Shown: positions 26,133 to 38,621 of the stretch, piece after piece
How the letters are laid out: every line of letters starts with the position of its first letter
How positions within the stretch are numbered: the first letter of the stretch is position 1
Assembly: GCF_009650095.1 (NCBI RefSeq)
Contig: NZ_CP045915.1
Coordinates: 992,001-1,056,000 of the forward strand
Source: Gracilibacillus salitolerans
GTDB lineage: Bacteria > Bacillota > Bacilli > Bacillales > Amphibacillaceae
Length of the DNA: 64,000 nucleotides
Direction: 5' to 3'
The notes under the pieces: model-generated
What the model was told of the DNA's origin: nothing
Database searches by the model: none
Seen by the model: only the letters and a program-made list of their open reading frames with translations
Translations under genes and position numbers: made by a program

Positions 26133-26830
26133 GATGAACGCTCCCAGACTTTTTCTAATTTGTATCCCGCACCACGAATCGTTCTCAATGCATCCTCTAT
26201 CCCTAAATCAGCCAGTTTCTTTCGCAATCTTGTAATATTCACGCTTAATGTATTATCATCAACGAAATCCTGATCATCCCATAATCGCTCCAGTAAATAT
26301 TCACGGGAAATGATTTTTTCTACCTGTGTCAGTAATGCTTGTGCTAATAGGCATTCCTTCTTTGTTAACAGACATTGTTTATCTTGAAAGGATAGGATAA
26401 ACGTAGAGTTATCTAACTGTAAGCCACTGACATCTATTAAATGACCATTTTTATCTGTACGATATTCACCGTAAACACGACGCATTAGACTTTTGATTTT
26501 CGCCAATACGACTTCGAGCTGAAATGGCTTGGTTATGTAATCATCTGCACCATTTTCAATCGCCATTACTTGATCCATGCCACTATCACGGGCAGAGATG
26601 AAAATAATCGGACAATTACTAATCGCACGGATTTTGCGGCACCAGTAAAAGCCGTCAAATCTCGGTAAATTAATATCTAATAATACTAAATGTGGCTGAT
26701 AGTTTTGAAACTCTTCCTGGATCTGATCAAAATCGTTTACAGAAGCTATCTCATAATCATACTTTTGCAAATAATCTGCTAATATATCGCGAATTTTCGG
26801 ATCATCTTCGACAATATAAATACGCCTCAT
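26129..26830 (-). CDS. BceR-type OmpR-family response regulator
   Basis: 233 residues. The receiver domain has the acidic pair in VEDDPKIRD, phospho-acceptor Asp in LVLLDINLPRFDG and conserved Lys in DYITKPFQLE. The C-terminal winged helix ends with NVNITRLRKKLADLGIEDAL and RGAGYKLE, as in OmpR/PhoB members. It should bind the TTACA-N4-TGTAA site before the transporter genes. First gene of the four-gene module. Confidence 0.92.
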   Translation of the reverse strand: MRRIYIVEDDPKIRDILADYLQKYDYEIASVNDFDQIQEEFQNYQPHLVLLDINLPRFDGFYWCRKIRAISNCPIIFISARDSGMDQVMAIENGADDYITKPFQLEVVLAKIKSLMRRVYGEYRTDKNGHLIDVSGLQLDNSTFILSFQDKQCLLTKKECLLAQALLTQVEKIISREYLLERLWDDQDFVDDNTLSVNITRLRKKLADLGIEDALRTIRGAGYKLEKVWERSS

Positions 26831-26963
26831 TCGTCATCACTCCTACTTTCCCATCGTATACTAAATATAGGAAAATATAAAGTGAGACTTCATAAGAGGG
26901 ATTTTTCCAGTTATGATTAGCGAAATTTATATCAAGGTGATAAACAGTTGTGGGAGGTGAGTT

Positions 26964-27377
26964 ATGGTTGCCGTTATATCGATTCTATTAATCGTCTTCT
27001 TATTAATAGGAAGTTTATCCGCTTTTATTTTCGGAAAAGCACATCAGCGCAGTTTCTTTTCCTATGAAATCTTTTATACGTTACTCGCTGTCTATTTCAC
27101 CGTACTCACCTCATTTGCTTGTTTATATTTTGTATTGTCCTTTCAAGGTGTGTTGTTACTGGATGATGGTCAATTGAGGAAATTACCACCGTTTGAAACA
27201 TTGGCTCATTCCTTCTATTTCAGCGGTGTCACATTAATGACAGTCGGTTATGGTGATATAACACCAATCGGCTGGGGAAGGCTACTGGCACTTGTGGAAT
27301 CATTAATCGGCTACATTTTACCGCCCGCTTTCTTTCTGAAAATATGGCAGGGTAAAGGGGAACGTGATGTATATTAG
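26964..27377 (+). CDS. Two-helix potassium channel protein
   Basis: 137 residues. Two or three membrane helices surround a pore loop with the selectivity filter TVGYGD (SGVTLMTVGYGDITPIGWGR), the defining sequence of K+ channels. No RCK/TrkA domain follows, so it is a minimal pore subunit that would form a tetramer in the cytoplasmic membrane. GGGAGGTGAG precedes ATG 26964. Divergent from the Bce-type operon. Confidence 0.88.
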   Translation: MVAVISILLIVFLLIGSLSAFIFGKAHQRSFFSYEIFYTLLAVYFTVLTSFACLYFVLSFQGVLLLDDGQLRKLPPFETLAHSFYFSGVTLMTVGYGDITPIGWGRLLALVESLIGYILPPAFFLKIWQGKGERDVY

Positions 27378-27441
27378 TTGAGACTTAGGCTAATTTCATA
27401 TACGCTTGAGGTAACAATGATGGATGGAGGGATTTTTTATC

Positions 27442-27909
27442 ATGACAGTTGAAACAGGACAAGCTGTACAAGATTTTGAATTAACGAATAATGAAGGGGA
27501 AACAGTAAAACTCTCCGATTATAAAGGGAAAAATGTTGTCCTTTATTTCTATCCGAAAGATGATACCCCAGGCTGTACGACAGAAGCTTGTGATTTCCGT
27601 GATAACTATGAAAGCTTCCAGGACTTAGACGCAGTAATTCTCGGTGTAAGCCCGGATTCAGAGGATAGTCATAAGAAATTCATCGATAAGCATGACCTAC
27701 CTTTTGAATTATTAGTGGATGAAGACAAGAAAGTAGCGGAACAATTCGGCGTATGGCAATTAAAGAACAAATTCGGTAAAGAGTATATGGGAATTGTTCG
27801 CTCTACATTTATTATCGACAAAGAAGGCGTCTTACAGAAAGAATTCCGCAATGTACAAGTAAAAGGACACGTTGAAAAAGCATTAAATTACATTCGTGAA
27901 GAATTGTAA
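27442..27909 (+). CDS. bcp: Thioredoxin-dependent peroxiredoxin Bcp
   Basis: 155 residues, the standard length for bacterioferritin co-migratory protein (peroxiredoxin Q, YgaF in B. subtilis). The motif DDTPGCTTEACDFRD contains the peroxidatic Cys and the resolving Cys five residues later. It reduces hydrogen peroxide and organic hydroperoxides using thioredoxin. ATG 27442 is chosen since GGAGGG lies upstream; ATG 27424 overlaps that site. The placement near perR fits the B. subtilis order hemL-ygaF-perR. Confidence 0.94.
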   Translation: MTVETGQAVQDFELTNNEGETVKLSDYKGKNVVLYFYPKDDTPGCTTEACDFRDNYESFQDLDAVILGVSPDSEDSHKKFIDKHDLPFELLVDEDKKVAEQFGVWQLKNKFGKEYMGIVRSTFIIDKEGVLQKEFRNVQVKGHVEKALNYIREEL

Positions 27910-27914
27910 GAAGC

Positions 27915-27950
27915 AAAAGTGTAAGCATCAACAGTGCTTGCACTTTTTTT
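27915..27950 (+). terminator. Terminator after bcp
   Basis: AAGTGTAAGCA and TGCTTGCACTT form a stem with one G-T pair and a seven-base loop, followed by a run of T. Confidence 0.9.
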
Positions 27951-27988
27951 GATAAAAGCAACTCATAGACAAAAAAGGTGGGAAAATC

Positions 27989-28546
27989 ATGCGCATTTAT
28001 ACAAGATCAGGCGATAAAGGAGAAACATCGCTTATATATGGAACACGGGTACCAAAAAACCATGCACGAGTGGAGGCGTATGGTACATGTGATGAAGTAA
28101 ATGCCGGAATTGGTCAAGTAATCAGTTATATCGAGCAAGAAGAGTTTCCAGTAAAAGCTACATTAATAGAAGAACTTCATTATATTCAAACGATTCTGTT
28201 CCATGTTGGTTCAGAGCTGGCAACACCAGAAGATAAAGAAGTGACATGGAAGCTGGAGCAACGTCACATTGATTCTTTAGAACAACAGATCGACAAATGG
28301 CAGGAAAATCTCCCCGAATTGCGGAATTTCATTTTGCCTTCCGGTCATATTGCGGCTAGCACCCTTCACCATGCGAGAACAGTGGCAAGAAGAGCAGAAC
28401 GAATTGCAGTCGGAATTCAGGATCAATTACACGACTCATTAGCGATAAAATATTTAAATCGCTTATCCGATTATTTGTTTGTTGTGGCCCGAACAGTGAA
28501 CCATCAGTTAGACGTGGAAGAAAAGAATTTAATAGCGGATATCTAA
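27989..28546 (+). CDS. ATP:cob(I)alamin adenosyltransferase, PduO/MMAB type
   Basis: 185 residues. It makes adenosylcobalamin from cob(I)alamin and ATP. The N terminus IYTRSGDKGETSLIYG with RVEAYGTCDEVNAGIG, and the C-terminal RTVARRAERIAVGI plus YLNRLSDYLFVVAR, are the canonical PduO-type signatures. AAAAAAGGTGGG precedes ATG 27989. In B. subtilis the homologue YvqK is elsewhere, so its place between bcp and perR is a rearrangement. No B12-dependent enzyme is in the window. Confidence 0.93.
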   Translation: MRIYTRSGDKGETSLIYGTRVPKNHARVEAYGTCDEVNAGIGQVISYIEQEEFPVKATLIEELHYIQTILFHVGSELATPEDKEVTWKLEQRHIDSLEQQIDKWQENLPELRNFILPSGHIAASTLHHARTVARRAERIAVGIQDQLHDSLAIKYLNRLSDYLFVVARTVNHQLDVEEKNLIADI

Positions 28547-28588
28547 TAAAGGACTAGCATAAAATTATTGGTAACTCGTATACTTATA

Positions 28589-28635
28589 TTGACAGACCAA
28601 GTGGATAGAGAGTACACTAATTATAAGAATTATAA
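28589..28635 (+). promoter_or_regulatory. perR promoter with PerR box
   Basis: TTGACA (28589-28594) and TACACT (28613-28618) are 18 bp apart. Directly downstream, TTATAAGAATTATAA (28621-28635) matches the Per-box consensus TTATAATNATTATAA at all positions but one, placed over the expected start site. This indicates autorepression of perR. A hairpin GTACTATT/AATAGTAC at 28658-28677 lies further down in the leader. Confidence 0.82.
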
Positions 28636-28730
28636 AGTAATAATTGTGTTAATAGTGGTACTATTGTAAAATAGTACTAATAGGCACACGGAGATATTAC
28701 AATTTGTAGGAGAAAGTGAGGTGCATGGCG

Positions 28731-29174
28731 GTGTCTGAACATATGCTGCAAGAAGCGGTAGATAAATTAAAATCTTCAGGCGTTCGAATTACACCACAGC
28801 GTCATGCGGTGTTGGAATTTTTATTGAATGCTGAAACTCACCCTACTGCTGATGATATTTATAAAGCATTGGAAGGAAAATTTCCTAATATGAGTGTTGC
28901 AACTGTATATAATAATTTGCGTGTATTTCGCGAAATCGGCTTGGTTCGTGAATTGACATATGGAGATTCGTCCAGTCGTTTTGATTGTAACACATCTAAG
29001 CATTATCATATTATATGTGATAGTTGTGGGAAAATCGTTGACTTTCACTATCCAAGCCTTGATGAAGTTGAGTCATTAGCAGAGCAGATTACTGGGTTTG
29101 ATGTAAGCCATCACCGAATGGAAGTATACGGTGTTTGTCAGGAATGTAAAAAAGAGAAAAACCAAATAGTTTAA
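28731..29174 (+). CDS. perR: Peroxide-responsive repressor PerR
   Basis: 147 residues. Fur family; represses peroxide-stress genes until iron-catalysed oxidation of its metal-site histidines. The winged helix includes [15 protein letters not shown] and [18 protein letters not shown]. Regulatory metal ligands are visible: His in ETHPTADD, Asp in SRFDCN, His residues in SKHYHI, and Asp in KIVDFHYP (Asp marks PerR, Glu marks Fur). Structural zinc cysteines are CDSC and CQEC. I chose GTG 28731: GAGGTG lies seven bases upstream and the five residues before the first helix match B. subtilis PerR length. ATG 28725 is the alternative. Confidence 0.95.
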   Translation: MSEHMLQEAVDKLKSSGVRITPQRHAVLEFLLNAETHPTADDIYKALEGKFPNMSVATVYNNLRVFREIGLVRELTYGDSSSRFDCNTSKHYHIICDSCGKIVDFHYPSLDEVESLAEQITGFDVSHHRMEVYGVCQECKKEKNQIV

Positions 29175-29180
29175 AGCTAG

Positions 29181-29212
29181 ACACACGATGCGGTTTTGCT
29201 CGTGTGTTTTTT
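29181..29212 (+). terminator. Terminator after perR
   Basis: ACACACGA and TCGTGTGT form an eight-pair stem with an 11-base loop and six T. Confidence 0.88.
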
Positions 29213-29233
29213 ATCCATATTCATATATAAAGT

Positions 29234-29268
29234 AAAAAAACGTCGCTGTTCACTCAGCGACGTTTTTT
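29234..29268 (-). terminator. Terminator of ygzB
   Basis: AACGTCGCTG and CAGCGACGTT form a perfect stem with a six-base loop; minus-strand T run follows. It overlaps the ygzB stop codon at 29254. Confidence 0.88.
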
Positions 29269-29613
29269 CTTTGAATTATAACTTTCATCAAATTCTTTTC
29301 CTTCTAAGTCCTTGTCCAGTGTAAGAGGTTGTTTACAATGCATACAGGCATCAACACGCCCCAGCATTTTGGTTGGTTTTTCACAGCTTGGACATATAAT
29401 AGGTATGGCTCGGGTAGAGAGCATGCCGATCCAGAAATAAACGACTGAGCTGAAGATAACGGAGAGCGTTCCTAAAATCATAAAGATCAGCATCAACCAT
29501 CCGATATTCTTAAAGAGTAAACCAACATACATAATGATGAATCCGATAAAAACTAAAGACAATGCGAAGGTTCTGATTTTATTTATTTTACTTTTATATG
29601 TAATATCCGCCAT
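29254..29613 (-). CDS. ygzB: YgzB family (UPF0295) membrane protein with zinc-ribbon-like cysteines
   Basis: 119 residues. Two membrane helices near the N terminus ([34 protein letters not shown]) are followed by a cytosolic part with [20 protein letters not shown], a four-cysteine zinc-binding pattern, and a Lys/Arg-rich tail. Conserved next to perR in Bacillus; function unknown. GGAGG-like site precedes ATG 29613. Convergent with perR. Confidence 0.9.
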   Translation of the reverse strand: MADITYKSKINKIRTFALSLVFIGFIIMYVGLLFKNIGWLMLIFMILGTLSVIFSSVVYFWIGMLSTRAIPIICPSCEKPTKMLGRVDACMHCKQPLTLDKDLEGKEFDESYNSKKKRR

Positions 29614-29828
29614 AGAACTTCCTCCAAAAACGTAGTGTATATCGATTGTAGTATAGCATATTTGTTATAAAAATGCTTGGGACCTAAATGTTAATGTTAA
29701 ATAATACCTGTTTACGGAAAGTCCTCGTTGGGTAAAAAGTAACAATTGAAAAAAGTTCTGATGATAGAAAGGGATTATCTATTTTTTATCGAATTATTAA
29801 ATATGAACAGATTGAGGGGGAAAATCAA

Positions 29829-30701
29829 TTGGAGGATATTTTACGTCCTATTTATCAAGAAAGAGCAAGTAACCGTAACACAATGGGCATACTGATTATG
29901 GAGAAAAAGAAAAAAATCAGCCCGGAGACAGATAATTTTGATTCTATTTTGTTAGTAGTTGTAAAAGGATTAGAAGAGAAATGGATTGTGAAACATTATG
30001 AGTTTAAAGATCAATCTGCAGCATTGCATGTTATTGATCGTGATTTATTAGAAGAATGGATTGAAAAAAGTATATACAGACGAGCGGTAGAGTGGATTAT
30101 TAATGGAAGAATCATCTATGACCGTAACGAGTATTTGGCAAATTTAAAGGAAACATTACGGGTATTTCCTTGTGAGAACAGGAAACTACGCTTAACCATC
30201 GAATTTTCCAAATTGACAAGAAGTTATATTGAATCTCGTGATCTTTTTGAATCTGGTAATTACTTAGATGCATACAGCAGGTTGTTGCGTTCTTTACATT
30301 ACTTAGGAAGAATTTCTATTTTAGATAAAGGCTATCATCCAGAAGTGATGGTATGGAGTCAGATAAAACGAATCGATCCGGAAGTTTATAAGTTATATGA
30401 AGAATTAGTGCGAAGTACAGAAGAAATGAATAAAAGAGTCGAGCTGATGTTAATAGCGATGGATTTTGCAGTCAACCAACGAACAGAGGCATGTGCAGCC
30501 CATTTATTAGAGGTGATGCGCACACGTGACACACCTTGGGGATTCGGTGAGTTAAAAACACATCCGGATGTAGCTCCTTATATGTATGATTTAGTAAGTG
30601 TAGTAGAGTATTTAGTTTCAAAGGATATAATCGAAGTTGTATTGGAAGAAACCAAAAGCACATCCATTCGTCATCGTAAATATCAAGTCACGAAAAAGTA
30701 G
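29829..30701 (+). CDS. ygxA: YgxA, nucleotidyltransferase-like protein
   Basis: 290 residues. Begins at TTG 29829 after GAGGGGG; the first residues (Glu-Asp-Ile-Leu-Arg-Pro-Ile-Tyr-Gln-Glu-Arg) fit YgxA N termini. The N-terminal half resembles a nucleotidyltransferase-like domain (FDSILLVVVKGLE, VIDRDLLEEWIEK), the middle is helical with tetratricopeptide-like YLDAYSRLLRSLHYLGRI, and the C terminus looks like a winged helix. B. subtilis ygxA also lies directly before rrnD. Molecular role unknown. Confidence 0.88.
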   Translation: MEDILRPIYQERASNRNTMGILIMEKKKKISPETDNFDSILLVVVKGLEEKWIVKHYEFKDQSAALHVIDRDLLEEWIEKSIYRRAVEWIINGRIIYDRNEYLANLKETLRVFPCENRKLRLTIEFSKLTRSYIESRDLFESGNYLDAYSRLLRSLHYLGRISILDKGYHPEVMVWSQIKRIDPEVYKLYEELVRSTEEMNKRVELMLIAMDFAVNQRTEACAAHLLEVMRTRDTPWGFGELKTHPDVAPYMYDLVSVVEYLVSKDIIEVVLEETKSTSIRHRKYQVTKK

Positions 30702-30853
30702 AAGCTGTTATGCTTTTGCTTTTTTCTATATTATAATGGACTGCCTTTTTTATTCACACATTATAACGGAGAGCATATACTGTTGATGTTGATGCCAAAG
30801 AAGGGCTATGATCACGGAAAAGAATAAAGAAATAAAAAAATGCTGAAAAGTTG

Positions 30854-30883
30854 TTGACACTTTATTGAATTGCGTGTTATATT
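30854..30883 (+). promoter_or_regulatory. rRNA operon promoter P1
   Basis: TTGACA (30854-30859) and TATATT (30878-30883) with an 18-bp spacer, about 225 bp upstream of the 16S gene. Tandem with P2. Confidence 0.75.
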
Positions 30884-30963
30884 ATTAAACGTCGCTGAAA
30901 CGGCGAAACAAAAAAATATCATCTTTCAACAACAAGCAAAAAAAGAAATTTTAAAAAAAGTTG

Positions 30964-30992
30964 TTGACATCAATGCGGTGAGATGATATGAT
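30964..30992 (+). promoter_or_regulatory. rRNA operon promoter P2
   Basis: TTGACA (30964-30969) and TATGAT (30987-30992) with the ideal 17-bp spacer. The -35 context TTGTTGACA is identical to that of P1, which supports both as rrn promoters. Confidence 0.82.
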
Positions 30993-31027
30993 ATAAAAGT
31001 TGTCGCAAAAAAACGGCAATCACATTG

Positions 31028-31042
31028 ATCTTTGAAAACTGA
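31028..31042 (+). promoter_or_regulatory. boxA-like antitermination site in the rrn leader
   Basis: ATCTTTGAAAACTGA resembles the boxA antiterminator of Bacillus rrn leaders. A related CCTTGAAAACTAGATAA occurs in the 16S-23S spacer at about 32766-32782. Confidence 0.6.
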
Positions 31043-31108
31043 ACAAAACAACCAGTATGATTTTAAACATGAAACAAAGCTAGCTTATTGAAGCGAGCGC
31101 AAGTCAAC

Positions 31109-35757
<4,649 letters not shown>

Positions 35758-35820
35758 TACATTTTGTTTGATCTTGTCTAATCACTCTTATCTAGTTTTG
35801 AAAGTATATTAAATTTTTAC

Positions 35821-35848
35821 TTGATTTTTTGAGAATACATAGTATAAT
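35821..35848 (+). promoter_or_regulatory. Candidate internal promoter before 5S rRNA
   Basis: TTGATT (35821-35826) and a perfect TATAAT (35843-35848) with a 16-bp spacer lie in the 23S-5S spacer, 30 bp before the 5S gene. It could drive 5S and the tRNA genes independently of 16S/23S. Confidence 0.45.
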
Positions 35849-35877
35849 ATTCTTTGTCACTAAAAATAACAGTACAA

Positions 35878-35995
35878 GCTTGGTGACGATAGCGGAGAGG
35901 TCACACCTGTTCCCATGCCGAACACAGTAGTTAAGCTCTCCAGCGCCCATGGTAGTTGGGGCTCGCGCCCCTGCAAGAGTAGGACGCCGCCAAGC
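35878..35995 (+). rRNA. 5S ribosomal RNA
   Basis: 118 nt; GCTTGGTGACGATAGCG at the 5' end pairs with the terminal CGCCGCCAAGC. The internal CCGAACACAGTAGTTAAGCT is typical of Bacillus 5S rRNA. Confidence 0.97.
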
Positions 35996-36008
35996 ACTTT
36001 TCTTCCAT

Positions 36009-36083
36009 TCCACAGTAGCTCAGTGGTAGAGCAATCGGCTGTTAACCGATCGGTCGTAGGTTCGAATCCTACCTGTGGAGCCA
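36009..36083 (+). tRNA. tRNA-Asn (GTT)
   Basis: Cloverleaf with acceptor TCCACAG/CTGTGGA, anticodon loop CTGTTAA, encoded CCA. First of the rRNA-linked cluster, as in the B. subtilis trnD order. Confidence 0.97.
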
Positions 36084-36086
36084 AAT

Positions 36087-36178
36087 GGAGAGCTGTCCGA
36101 GTGGCCGAAGGAGCACGATTGGAAATCGTGTGTGCGGTCAACGCCGTACCGAGGGTTCGAATCCCTCGCTCTCCGCCA
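36087..36178 (+). tRNA. tRNA-Ser (GGA)
   Basis: 92 nt with a long variable arm (GTGCGGTCAACGCCGTAC region), anticodon loop TTGGAAA, encoded CCA. Confidence 0.96.
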
Positions 36179-36189
36179 CTTTTAATATA

Positions 36190-36264
36190 GGCCCGTTGGT
36201 CAAGTGGTTAAGACACCGCCCTTTCACGGCGGTAACACGGGTTCGAATCCCGTACGGGTCACCA
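36190..36264 (+). tRNA. tRNA-Glu (TTC)
   Basis: Acceptor GGCCCGT/ACGGGTC, anticodon loop CTTTCAC, encoded CCA. Confidence 0.97.
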
Positions 36265-36311
36265 ACAAAAAATTAAAGGAAGACATGTTAATTTACAACT
36301 TCCTGTATTGC

Positions 36312-36387
36312 GGAGGATTAGCTCAGCTGGGAGAGCACTTGCCTTACAAGCAAGGGGTCGCAGGTTCGAGCCCTGCATTCTCCACCA
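36312..36387 (+). tRNA. tRNA-Val (TAC)
   Basis: Acceptor GGAGGAT, anticodon loop CTTACAA, T arm CAGG-TTCGAGC-CCTG, encoded CCA. Confidence 0.97.
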
Positions 36388-36414
36388 TTCACAAATTAAT
36401 ACATTTCTTATTGT

Positions 36415-36491
<77 letters not shown>

Positions 36492-36496
36492 AATTT

Positions 36497-36573
36497 GGTC
36501 CGGTAGTTCAGTTGGTTAGAATGCCTGCCTGTCACGCAGGAGGTCGCGGGTTCGAGTCCCGTCCGGACCGCCA
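36497..36573 (+). tRNA. tRNA-Asp (GTC)
   Basis: Acceptor GGTCCGG/CCGGACC, anticodon loop CTGTCAC, encoded CCA. Confidence 0.97.
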
Positions 36574-36594
36574 CTTTTAAACTTATCAATTCCT

Positions 36595-36670
<76 letters not shown>

Positions 36671-36714
36671 CTTTTAAAGATTTCTCTTTCTTATTTAATA
36701 GGTTCTATATTTAT

Positions 36715-36800
36715 GGAGGGATAGCGAAGTTGGCCAAACGCGGCGGACTGTAAATCCGCTCCCATCGGGTTCGTAGGTTCGAGTCCTACTCCCTCCACCA
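36715..36800 (+). tRNA. tRNA-Tyr (GTA)
   Basis: 86 nt with long variable arm (CTCCCATCGGGTTCG), anticodon loop CTGTAAA, encoded CCA. Confidence 0.96.
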
Positions 36801-36831
36801 TTTTATTAATTTTATATTTTATAATAATTGT

Positions 36832-36902
36832 AGGGGTATAGTTTAACGGTAGAACAGAGGTCTCCAAAACCTCCAGTGTGGGTTCGATTCCTACTACCCC
36901 TG
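36832..36902 (+). tRNA. tRNA-Trp (CCA anticodon)
   Basis: Acceptor AGGGGTA/TACCCCT, anticodon loop TCTCCAAAA region, discriminator G. The gene is followed by TTTTTC, so the 3' CCA is not encoded, unlike most neighbours. Confidence 0.94.
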
Positions 36903-36915
36903 TTTTTCTTATCAT

Positions 36916-36992
36916 GGCGATCATGGCGAAGTGGTTAACGCACCGGATTGTGGTTCCGGCATGCGTGGGTTCGATCCCCACTGGTCGCCCCA
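36916..36992 (+). tRNA. tRNA-His (GTG)
   Basis: Anticodon loop TTGTGGT. The extra G at -1 (36916) pairs with C73 before the encoded CCA, the tRNA-His identity element. Confidence 0.96.
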
Positions 36993-37002
36993 TCTCAAAT
37001 AT

Positions 37003-37077
37003 TGGGCTATAGCCAAGCGGTAAGGCAACGGTTTTTGGTACCGTCATGCGCTGGTTCGAATCCAGCTAGCCCAGCCA
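37003..37077 (+). tRNA. tRNA-Gln (TTG)
   Basis: Acceptor TGGGCTA/TAGCCCA, anticodon loop TTTTGGT, encoded CCA. Confidence 0.97.
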
Positions 37078-37082
37078 TTCAT

Positions 37083-37157
37083 GCGGAAGTAGTTCAGTGG
37101 TAGAACATCACCTTGCCAAGGTGGGGGTCGCGGGTTCGAATCCCGTCTTCCGCTCCA
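37083..37157 (+). tRNA. tRNA-Gly (GCC)
   Basis: Acceptor GCGGAAG/CTTCCGC, anticodon loop TTGCCAA, encoded CCA. Confidence 0.97.
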
Positions 37158-37204
37158 TTTGTATTTAACATTTTTATTTAAATATCATATAATATGTGTA
37201 TCGA

Positions 37205-37278
<74 letters not shown>

Positions 37279-37289
37279 TTTCTATTTAT

Positions 37290-37371
37290 GCCGGTGTGGC
37301 GGAATTGGCAGACGCGCACGACTCAAAATCGTGTTCCTCACGGAGTGTCGGTTCGAACCCGACCACCGGTA
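37290..37371 (+). tRNA. tRNA-Leu (CAA)
   Basis: 82 nt, long variable arm, anticodon loop CTCAAAA, acceptor GCCGGTG/CACCGGT with a G1-T72 pair, discriminator A. TTTTT follows, so CCA is not encoded. Last tRNA of the cluster; B. subtilis trnD ends with two tRNA-Leu genes. Confidence 0.94.
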
Positions 37372-37412
37372 TTTTTAGTAATTCTTTTTGTTAATTTTAA
37401 AATGAGTGTTTT

Positions 37413-37453
37413 GCGTTAGAATGTTGATATATCAATGTTCTAACGCTTTTTTT
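37413..37453 (+). terminator. Terminator of the rRNA-tRNA operon
   Basis: GCGTTAGAA pairs with TTCTAACGC around a loop that can itself pair (TTGATATATCAA), followed by seven T. Ends the ~6.5-kb transcription unit. Confidence 0.92.
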
Positions 37454-37553
37454 GTTTTTTGAGTTTACGATAGAAAGCGATGAGAGAGCTTTTGTATTTT
37501 CGTAAGGAAGTTTAATTCCGTAAATGGAATGATTGACTGATAGAAATTCATAC

Positions 37554-38621
37554 CTATTTAGATAGAAGCCCATTTTTTTCTACCTGCTTTTTAAATTCAA
37601 TTGGTGTCAGGCCATAATATTTTTTAAATGTTTTGCTAAAATGGGGGTAATCAGAGAAGCCCACTTTAAAAGCAATATTAGTAATATTCATTTCTAAGTC
37701 TATTATCATTTCTTTCGCTTTTGTCATTCTTAGTTTAATTAAATATTTTTTAAAACTAATGTTCATTTCTTCTTTAAAAGAACGACTAAAATAAGCTTCT
37801 GAAACTCCAATATTACCAGCTACCTCTTGCAGCGATAAATCCTCTTTTGAAAAGTTTTCCTTTACATATTCTACAGCTTTTAGGATGTTTTGACGTGATC
37901 CTAAATTACGAAGTCCTTTAATGGTATTTATCAAATAACTTATTTCATTTTTTGCTCTTTTAATAATCAAATCCATCGTATATGGCCATTTCATATATTC
38001 AGGCTGACGTTGAGGAAGACTAAGGTTTCTGTTTATTAATTCGTTTTCAATATCTTTTAATAGATTTTCTAATAATTGAGAGAGAGAAAATGGATTATTT
38101 TGCAGCTTATGATGCCCTTCAATAATAGTGCTAATTTTTTCGTGCGCTTTCTCTTCATTAAATTGCCAAATATATTCAACAATCTCTTTCTTATAGGTTT
38201 CAAGGAGCAGTACCCAATCATTATGTTTTGTATAAGAATATTCATATCTTTTCATTTGTCTATAGATATTATCTATGGTGGTGAATATTTGGTCCGGTAC
38301 GATAGGTTTTAAAATAAAATCCGAAACACCAAAACGAATGGCTTTTTGTGCATAATTGAAATCATTATAGCCAGAAATGATGATAAACTTAACGGTTGGG
38401 TCAATTTTTTTAGTAGCTTCTATAAGTTCAAGTCCATCCATTTCGGGCATGCAAATATCTGTAATAATTAAATCTATAGAGTGTTTCTCTAGCAATTGAA
38501 TAGCTTCTTTTCCATCTTCAGCAATTCCTATTACTGAAAATGCATCTTTTCTTTTTTTAAGCAGTTTTTGTAAACTTAATTGAATTACATGTTCATCATC
38601 TACAATCATGACGTTATACAT
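37554..38621 (-). CDS. YesN-type response regulator with AraC output domain
   Basis: 355 residues. Receiver domain at residues 1-120 (VDDEHVIQLSLQKLL; phospho-acceptor Asp in LIITDICMPEMDG; Lys in FILKPIV). A helical linker follows, then a C-terminal AraC pair of helix-turn-helices (LSLQEVAGNIGVSEAYFSRS; NITNIAFKVGFSDYPHFSKT). Such regulators activate adjacent carbohydrate importer and hydrolase genes when their YesM-type kinase detects the sugar. Its start overlaps the kinase stop by 16 bp, so both come from one message divergent from the ABC operon. Confidence 0.92.
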   Translation of the reverse strand: MYNVMIVDDEHVIQLSLQKLLKKRKDAFSVIGIAEDGKEAIQLLEKHSIDLIITDICMPEMDGLELIEATKKIDPTVKFIIISGYNDFNYAQKAIRFGVSDFILKPIVPDQIFTTIDNIYRQMKRYEYSYTKHNDWVLLLETYKKEIVEYIWQFNEEKAHEKISTIIEGHHKLQNNPFSLSQLLENLLKDIENELINRNLSLPQRQPEYMKWPYTMDLIIKRAKNEISYLINTIKGLRNLGSRQNILKAVEYVKENFSKEDLSLQEVAGNIGVSEAYFSRSFKEEMNISFKKYLIKLRMTKAKEMIIDLEMNITNIAFKVGFSDYPHFSKTFKKYYGLTPIEFKKQVEKNGLLSK

